64,000 nt of DNA. Origin: Actinomadura syzygii (GTDB taxonomy: Bacteria > Actinomycetota > Actinomycetes > Streptosporangiales > Streptosporangiaceae). The stretch is taken from positions 62,001 to 126,000 of the forward strand of contig NZ_VSFF01000016.1 of NCBI RefSeq assembly GCF_008085905.1, given 5' to 3'. This document shows positions 60,040-64,000 of this stretch, in pieces (position 1 is the first letter of the stretch; each line of letters starts with the position of its first letter). A program made the position numbers and the translations under genes. A model generated the notes under the pieces. The model saw nothing but the letters and a program-made list of their open reading frames with translations. It did not search any database and was not told where the DNA came from.

Positions 60040-61872
60040 TCACAACCGCTGACAGATCACGGCTTGGAGTCGGGTTTGGCCCATGAAGGTGTTGAGCTGC
60101 AACGTGGCCAGGAACCGGAGCCGCTCATCAGCGGTGCTTCCGGCGAGCCGGTCGTACTCGGACTCGGCGGCGTTCCACCACAGACAGGCCAGTCCGGTGT
60201 TGGTGAGGATCCGCAGGTGCTGCTTGTTTGAGCCGATGCGGTCGACGCGGCAGCCGTCGAGAATGATCTCGACGCGAGGCTCGGTGAACTGGTGGCCGAA
60301 GGGCCTGAGCGTCTCGATCCGCCGGACCAGCTCGATCAGCTGCTCGGGATCGGACAACGAGATGTCGCAGTCCGCGGACGGACCGAGGACGAGATCGCCG
60401 GCAGGGCGAACGGCGTCACCGATCGTGAGCAGCAGAACCCGGGTCGTGTCCTCCAGGATCGTCGCGAGCTGACTGAGCGCCTGCGCGGTGGCGAGCCTGA
60501 CGCCGCAGGCCTGCTGGTGACCGATCGCGAAGAGATCGTCGTAGCCGTCGAGCGCGGTGATGAGGTCGAACCAGCTCGGGGCCCGGCCCGAACCGCTCAC
60601 CGGCTCCGTCGGCGAACTCGGCCGGCTCAGCACGACGACAGGGCGCCCGGTGGCCTGCATCATCTGCGAGGCGAGCAGGCCGTACATGCCCGGAGGGGCG
60701 TCCGAGAAGTAGACCCATGGCGCCAGCGGCTGGTCGACGTCGGCGAGCTCTTTGAGATGCTCGGCGGCGAGGGCCTTGCGGCGTTCGTTGTTCTCGATGA
60801 TCCGGTGCATGGCGGCGAGCTTCGCCTCGGGTGAGGGGTGGGTGAAGACCGCGAAACAGTCGTCGAGCGGGGCGCCTGTACGCCGTGGGCTGTTCATGGC
60901 CGGAGCGAGGTAGAAGCCGTAGAAGCCCTCGTCGAGATCGTCGGCGTCCCGAAGTCTGCCCGCCTGGGCGAATGCCTTGAGCAGCAGGGCGAAACCCTCC
61001 AACGCCGTGAGGAAGGCCGGGTGGTGGTCGTCCAGGTGCAGCAACCGCAGCAGCGTGGCCTGCTCGACATCGATGCCGTCGGGGTCGGGGTCCAGCCCGC
61101 CGTTGGGGTTCGGCACGGTCTTGGGGGCCGCGACGTACAGGAGCCTGGCGATCGACAGGGAGTCACGGACCAACTGCCGGTTCTCGTAGAGCATGGGCAT
61201 GACATCGGAAACCGTGCCCAGGCCGGCGAACAGGCGCAGCAGCCGGATCGCCCACAGCTTGCAAGGCTGATGGGCCACGGCATAGGCCTCGATCACCTGG
61301 TAGAGCACGTGCGCGCCGCAGATGCCGCGCAACGCGTACGTCTCGCCGATGCGGCAGGGGTCGACGGTGATGTCGGCCGCGCTGCCCGGCTCGAGTTCCT
61401 GGTGGTGATCGGTGACCAGCGTCGTCCAGCCGAGCGCTTTGGCCGCGGCGATGCCGTCGCGGGAATTCACTCCCCCGTCGCAGGTGAGCAGCGCCGTGGT
61501 CTCGGGCCACTGCTGGTGGATCTCGGCGATGTCGCCGGGGGTGAGGTCGTGCCCTCGCCGGTAGTCGGGCATGTGCAGCCGGACGTCGAAGCCCAGTTCC
61601 GTGAGGCCGGCGTAGCCGAGGACTCCGGAGGCGATGCCGTCCATGTCGAAATCGGGGGCGATCGTGACCGTCCCATCGCGGCAGCGGATGTCCTCAAGGG
61701 CCGAGACCATCAGGTCGAGGTCCTTGAGCCGGTCGTGCCCAGGGGTGTCGATCGCGGCCAGGTACTCCTCTGTCCATCCCCTGCGCCGGCAGAGCAGCGC
61801 GAAGAGATCAGCGGTGCCGTCGGCTCCATCCCATTGGAGATTCGAGTCGCCGTGGATGCGTTCCATGGTCAT
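60040..61872 (-). CDS. DHH-family phosphoesterase (RecJ-like)
   Basis: 610 residues, AAGGA before ATG 61872. DHH motifs: VTIAPDFDMDGIASGVLGY (D-x-D), ALLTCDGGVNSRDG, and TTLVTDHHQELEPG (the name-giving DHH). The C-terminal half has a DHHA1-like section (ACGVRLATAQAL) and an RDH-like end. RecJ proteins degrade single-stranded DNA 5'-3' in repair; close relatives are also nucleotide phosphoesterases. With the element's helicases it probably processes DNA ends or Okazaki-type intermediates. The upstream 61873-62021 gap separates it from the divergent Lsr2 gene. Confidence 0.85.
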   Translation of the reverse strand: MTMERIHGDSNLQWDGADGTADLFALLCRRRGWTEEYLAAIDTPGHDRLKDLDLMVSALEDIRCRDGTVTIAPDFDMDGIASGVLGYAGLTELGFDVRLHMPDYRRGHDLTPGDIAEIHQQWPETTALLTCDGGVNSRDGIAAAKALGWTTLVTDHHQELEPGSAADITVDPCRIGETYALRGICGAHVLYQVIEAYAVAHQPCKLWAIRLLRLFAGLGTVSDVMPMLYENRQLVRDSLSIARLLYVAAPKTVPNPNGGLDPDPDGIDVEQATLLRLLHLDDHHPAFLTALEGFALLLKAFAQAGRLRDADDLDEGFYGFYLAPAMNSPRRTGAPLDDCFAVFTHPSPEAKLAAMHRIIENNERRKALAAEHLKELADVDQPLAPWVYFSDAPPGMYGLLASQMMQATGRPVVVLSRPSSPTEPVSGSGRAPSWFDLITALDGYDDLFAIGHQQACGVRLATAQALSQLATILEDTTRVLLLTIGDAVRPAGDLVLGPSADCDISLSDPEQLIELVRRIETLRPFGHQFTEPRVEIILDGCRVDRIGSNKQHLRILTNTGLACLWWNAAESEYDRLAGSTADERLRFLATLQLNTFMGQTRLQAVICQRL

Positions 61873-62009
61873 GGTGTCCTTGGCTGTCCTGTCCTGATCG
61901 ATAGTGCGATCTTAGCAGTGCGGACATGCGACTCCTGCTCAGATAGCAGTGCTCGCCGAGTGGCAGGCGACATGCTCACGAATGACTTTCCATAGCCTTG
62001 CCAGTGGTC

Positions 62010-62015
62010 TACCCT
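62010..62015 (+). promoter_or_regulatory. -10 box for leaderless Lsr2 gene
   Basis: TACCCT, then 6 nt, then ATG 62022, with no ribosome site. TTTCCA 17 nt upstream may be the -35. Same layout as before the PIN-like gene at 55951. Confidence 0.5.
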
Positions 62016-62021
62016 CTGGTC

Positions 62022-62366
62022 ATGGCTACGCGAAGCATTGTTGAGTCCGACCTATCCGGTAAGGGCGACGCCGCCACGATCACCTTCGGGCTCGGAGGGA
62101 CGTGGTACGAGATCGACCTCACTCCCGAGGAGGAGGAGAAGCTCGCATCGACCCTCAAGACCTACATCGAGGCAGGCCGCAAGGCGGCAGCGGACAACAA
62201 ACCGGAGAAGGTGCGGCAGGTTCCCGAGACCACTGTCGAAGAGCGCGACGAGATCCGAGCCTGGGCCAAGAAAGAGGGCATCGAGCTCGCCGAGCGGGGC
62301 AGGATCCCCAAGAAGGTGATGGCCGCCTACGATGCCGCGCATCCGGAGCGGCGCGGCAAGAAGTAG
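62022..62366 (+). CDS. lsr2: Lsr2-like nucleoid protein
   Basis: 114 residues from ATG 62022. The N-terminal dimerisation part has TITFGLGGTWYEIDLTPEEE and LKTYIEAGRKA. The C-terminal DNA-binding part has IRAWAKKEGIELAERGRIPK with the AT-hook-like RGR and VMAAYDAAH. Lsr2 is the actinobacterial H-NS analogue: it coats AT-rich DNA and silences transferred genes. Elements that carry their own copy may moderate host silencing or quiet themselves. A perfect terminator follows. Confidence 0.92.
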   Translation: MATRSIVESDLSGKGDAATITFGLGGTWYEIDLTPEEEEKLASTLKTYIEAGRKAAADNKPEKVRQVPETTVEERDEIRAWAKKEGIELAERGRIPKKVMAAYDAAHPERRGKK

Positions 62367-62395
62367 CCTCGGGCGGCGCGTCACCACCCGTCGGC

Positions 62396-62701
62396 TCAAG
62401 CCCCGGAGCACCGGCGGACGCCAAGGATCGCCCCGACAGTGTGATCAATTGCGTAGTGCCAGTAGCTCAGCAAGAACGCTCGGCCGGGAAGCCCGGCCGA
62501 GCGTTCTTGCGTGCGCGAGAGCTCTGCCGGGGTTCCCAGTCGTGTTCGGCCGGTCACGTTCCCTGGGTTGCTCGTTCGCCCCATGAGGGCGATGAGCGGG
62601 TGGGCCTCGCACCCGTCGTCCAAGCGGACGACGGATGTCTCTGTCTCAATCCCCGCCGAGGTTGATTCTCTTACAGACTTGAGGATGTCGTTGTGGTGCA
62701 T
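62396..62701 (-). CDS. Uncertain small protein running through a terminator
   Basis: 101 residues from ATG 62701 (MHHNDILKSVRESTSAGIET then RLDDGCEAHPLIALMG). The first 70 residues look coding, but the frame then crosses the hairpin at 62470-62510. Ribosome site weak. Confidence 0.25.
   Translation of the reverse strand: MHHNDILKSVRESTSAGIETETSVVRLDDGCEAHPLIALMGRTSNPGNVTGRTRLGTPAELSRTQERSAGLPGRAFLLSYWHYAIDHTVGAILGVRRCSGA
62470..62510. terminator. Perfect terminator hairpin after Lsr2 gene
   Basis: A 19-bp perfect stem from GCAAGAACG at 62470 to CGTTCTTGC at 62510, with an AAG loop at 62489-62491. It lies 104 nt after the Lsr2 stop. Confidence 0.85.
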
Positions 62702-62891
62702 AAGCTCCCGCTGCCGCCTCAGATCGCACTACCTCCGTGTGCCGTTGCTCCTTGGAAGCGTTGACGACGGAGGTGATTTGCTGGCTCGGCGGTCTGCAGG
62801 TCCGGCATCTGCTGCTGGAGGGGTCGGCGGGCCGCAGGGGCCCGGACGCTTGGTATTTCTCCCAGCTTTCCTGCGACGTCAGTCCGTTCAC
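62646..62891 (-). CDS. Uncertain small cysteine-containing protein
   Basis: 81 residues from GTG 62891 (MNGLTSQESWEKYQASGPLR, then SRCRTC and HPQVCKR). Third codon positions are good for the first ~60 codons and worsen after. Another frame overlaps. No ribosome site. Confidence 0.3.
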   Translation of the reverse strand: MNGLTSQESWEKYQASGPLRPADPSSSRCRTCRPPSQQITSVVNASKEQRHTEVVRSEAAAGAYAPQRHPQVCKRINLGGD

Positions 62892-62960
62892 GGGCGATAG
62901 CCGTGGCTACGCGCCTTTGCTGCTCAGTGGGGAGCCTCTTAGGGGGAGAACGTGGGGGGC

Positions 62961-63302
62961 TCACTGCTTCACTTCGCAGACCAGGCCGAACACAGGGTGA
63001 TGGGGGAAGCGTTCTTCGCAGGGGCACTCACTGTGCGGTTCGGTGCAGGCGTGCAGTCCCAGCGCCGTCACGCCGCCCGGTTGGTAGGCCAGGGCGGCGA
63101 AGCCGCGGGCCATCGGCCCCAGCACGCCGGGCTTGTTGTCGGAGGCGAACATGAGCTGGTCGGCCTTTCCGGCGATGATGTCGCCGGCCTCCTCGGCGAT
63201 CTCCCGCCGCATCTCCAAGGGCACGACCGCCAGCTCCGCAATCGCCAGTGGGACGAGCATGAGCAGTGCCGATCGGATGTTGTCCGATACGTGGTCGGTC
63301 AT
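62961..63302 (-). CDS. Hypothetical protein
   Basis: 113 residues from ATG 63302, overlapping the stop of the DUF6884 gene. A helical N-terminal half (SALLMLVPLAIAELAVVPLE, REIAEEAGDIIAGKADQL) and a C-terminal part with several His and Cys (GLHACTEPHSECPCEERFPH). Family unknown. End of the operon entering from the right edge. Confidence 0.6.
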   Translation of the reverse strand: MTDHVSDNIRSALLMLVPLAIAELAVVPLEMRREIAEEAGDIIAGKADQLMFASDNKPGVLGPMARGFAALAYQPGGVTALGLHACTEPHSECPCEERFPHHPVFGLVCEVKQ

Positions 63303-63784
63303 GGCCATCGCCCATCTCTGATCTGGGTGAGGATCGACTGCATCTGTCCGATTCCGCGTGCCCCGTCGAGCGGGGCAGTGGCATCGGGCCAGACGCTGCG
63401 GGCGAGGTCGACGTAGGCACGGCCGGCCAGGACGATGACCTCGTCCGCGTGCCAGGCGCCTGCCTTCTTGACCTGCCGTGCCAGCCGTGCGGGCGGTACC
63501 GAGCCCGGCCCTCCAAGGCGGACGTCGTAGGGCCTGATCCGGCGTTCGGGGGTGACTAGGCCGTACTTGGCCGACAGGATGAACAGCACGTCAGGCCGGA
63601 AGGTGTCGGCCGCCTGTCGGCACAGCTTGTGGAAGCAGCCGACGTACATCTGCCCGGCCGGTGCCGGGTGGTCGCGTTGGGAGCGGCCGCAGCCGACGAC
63701 GACGACCCGGCCGACGCGCTCGGTCTCGGGGATGTGGTGCCAGGGGTCCCAGCGCGGTGCGGGCGCATAGATGTCGGTGGCCAT
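63299..63784 (-). CDS. DUF6884-like protein
   Basis: 161 residues from ATG 63784 (in-frame 63832 possible). VVVVGCGRSQRDHPAPAGQM, YVGCFHKLCRQAADTFRPDV and FILSAKYGLVTPERRIRPYD are the signature of DUF6884 (conserved 'C.r.K', 'A..lY.g..f' and 'LSAkyGL..p...i.pYd'). Such proteins are frequent in actinophages and near DNA- or RNA-modification genes, with relations to the queuosine/deazaguanine transglycosylase area. Exact role unknown. Confidence 0.7.
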   Translation of the reverse strand: MATDIYAPAPRWDPWHHIPETERVGRVVVVGCGRSQRDHPAPAGQMYVGCFHKLCRQAADTFRPDVLFILSAKYGLVTPERRIRPYDVRLGGPGSVPPARLARQVKKAGAWHADEVIVLAGRAYVDLARSVWPDATAPLDGARGIGQMQSILTQIRDGRWP

Positions 63785-63788
63785 CAGG

Positions 63789-63893
63789 TCACCACCCGCC
63801 TGCCTCGAAGCACGCGATGGGCGGATCCGCAATCGTCGACCGGACGGGCGTGAGCAGTGACGATCGGGGGATGCCCCTGATGTGGTCGCTCAC
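63789..63893 (-). CDS. Possible 34-residue linker peptide gene
   Basis: GTG 63893 overlaps the stop of the preceding gene (GTGA), and the gene ends 4 nt before the DUF6884 start. Product MSDHIRGIPRSSLLTPVRST then polar residues. Its support is its tight fit between two genes. Confidence 0.4.
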   Translation of the reverse strand: MSDHIRGIPRSSLLTPVRSTIADPPIACFEAGGW

Positions 63894-64000
63894 TGGCTGA
63901 CGCCTCCCTGCTCGGTCTCCTCGGCGAGGAGTCGGGCACGCGCGTTCAGCGAGTCGACCAGGCGTGTCGCCCTCCCCCACGTGGGTGCGGGCGTTCCTGA
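63890..64000 (-). CDS. 3' end of a gene entering from the right edge
   Basis: The frame is open to the window end and reads PTWGRATRLVDSLNARARLL then AEETEQGGVSQ before TGA at 63890. A helical C-terminus with even codon use. Identity cannot be told. Confidence 0.5.
   Translation of the reverse strand, partial: SGTPAPTWGRATRLVDSLNARARLLAEETEQGGVSQ

Overview
The window is high-GC DNA with a codon pattern and gene families typical of an actinobacterium (Lsr2, DUF2231, DUF6292-like and actinophage-type small proteins). No rRNA, tRNA, ribosomal-protein or core-metabolism gene was seen. It reads as part of a large mobile element (giant plasmid, integrative element or plasmid-like prophage). I cannot name the host genus from sequence alone.

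Layout. (1) 1-16342, plus strand: a ClpA/ClpB-like double AAA+ ATPase cut by the left edge, a tail-anchored coiled-coil protein, a very large VirD4/TraG-type coupling ATPase, an 1867-residue single-chain multisubunit-type RNA polymerase (beta-like half followed by beta'-like half), two unknown proteins and an HU-like protein, closed by a strong terminator. (2) 16635-24953: a DUF2231 membrane protein, then a minus-strand accessory run with a sliding-clamp-like protein, a sigma-factor-like HTH protein, a possible Mom-like GNAT protein, several unknown proteins, broken genes and a duplicated segment. (3) 25073-38387, minus strand: AAA+ ATPase, UvrD-type helicase, small unknown genes, a second double AAA+ ATPase, a VWA protein, a MoxR-like ATPase, an archaeo-eukaryotic-type primase and a possible ssDNA-binding protein. 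(4) 38626-48440: mostly small unknown genes, an IS110 transposase remnant, then an SNF2-type helicase, a HicA-like protein and a VRR-NUC nuclease. (5) 48649-53941: a family B DNA polymerase with exonuclease motifs, and a D5/P4-type primase-helicase. Upstream of them, 54009-54826 is a repeat-rich, partly AT-rich non-coding stretch that is the best origin candidate. (6) 55098-64000: mixed cargo, including a PIN-like nuclease, a connector-like phage protein, a DUF2511 lipoprotein, a CPBP protease, a DHH/RecJ-like phosphoesterase, Lsr2 and a DUF6884 protein.

Together the element appears to carry its own transcription enzyme, DNA polymerase, two kinds of primase, three helicases, nucleases, nucleoid proteins and a conjugative coupling ATPase. 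The central novelty is the fused RNA polymerase beside the transfer ATPase. A pair of near-identical upstream motifs and a sigma-like protein are candidates for its promoter system. From memory, unverified, a divergent fused RNA polymerase has been noted in a large Corynebacterium glutamicum prophage-like region, so the family may not be wholly new, but its biology is little described.

Several small accessory genes have broken frames, some at base runs. This may be real decay or sequencing error, and the window alone cannot decide.
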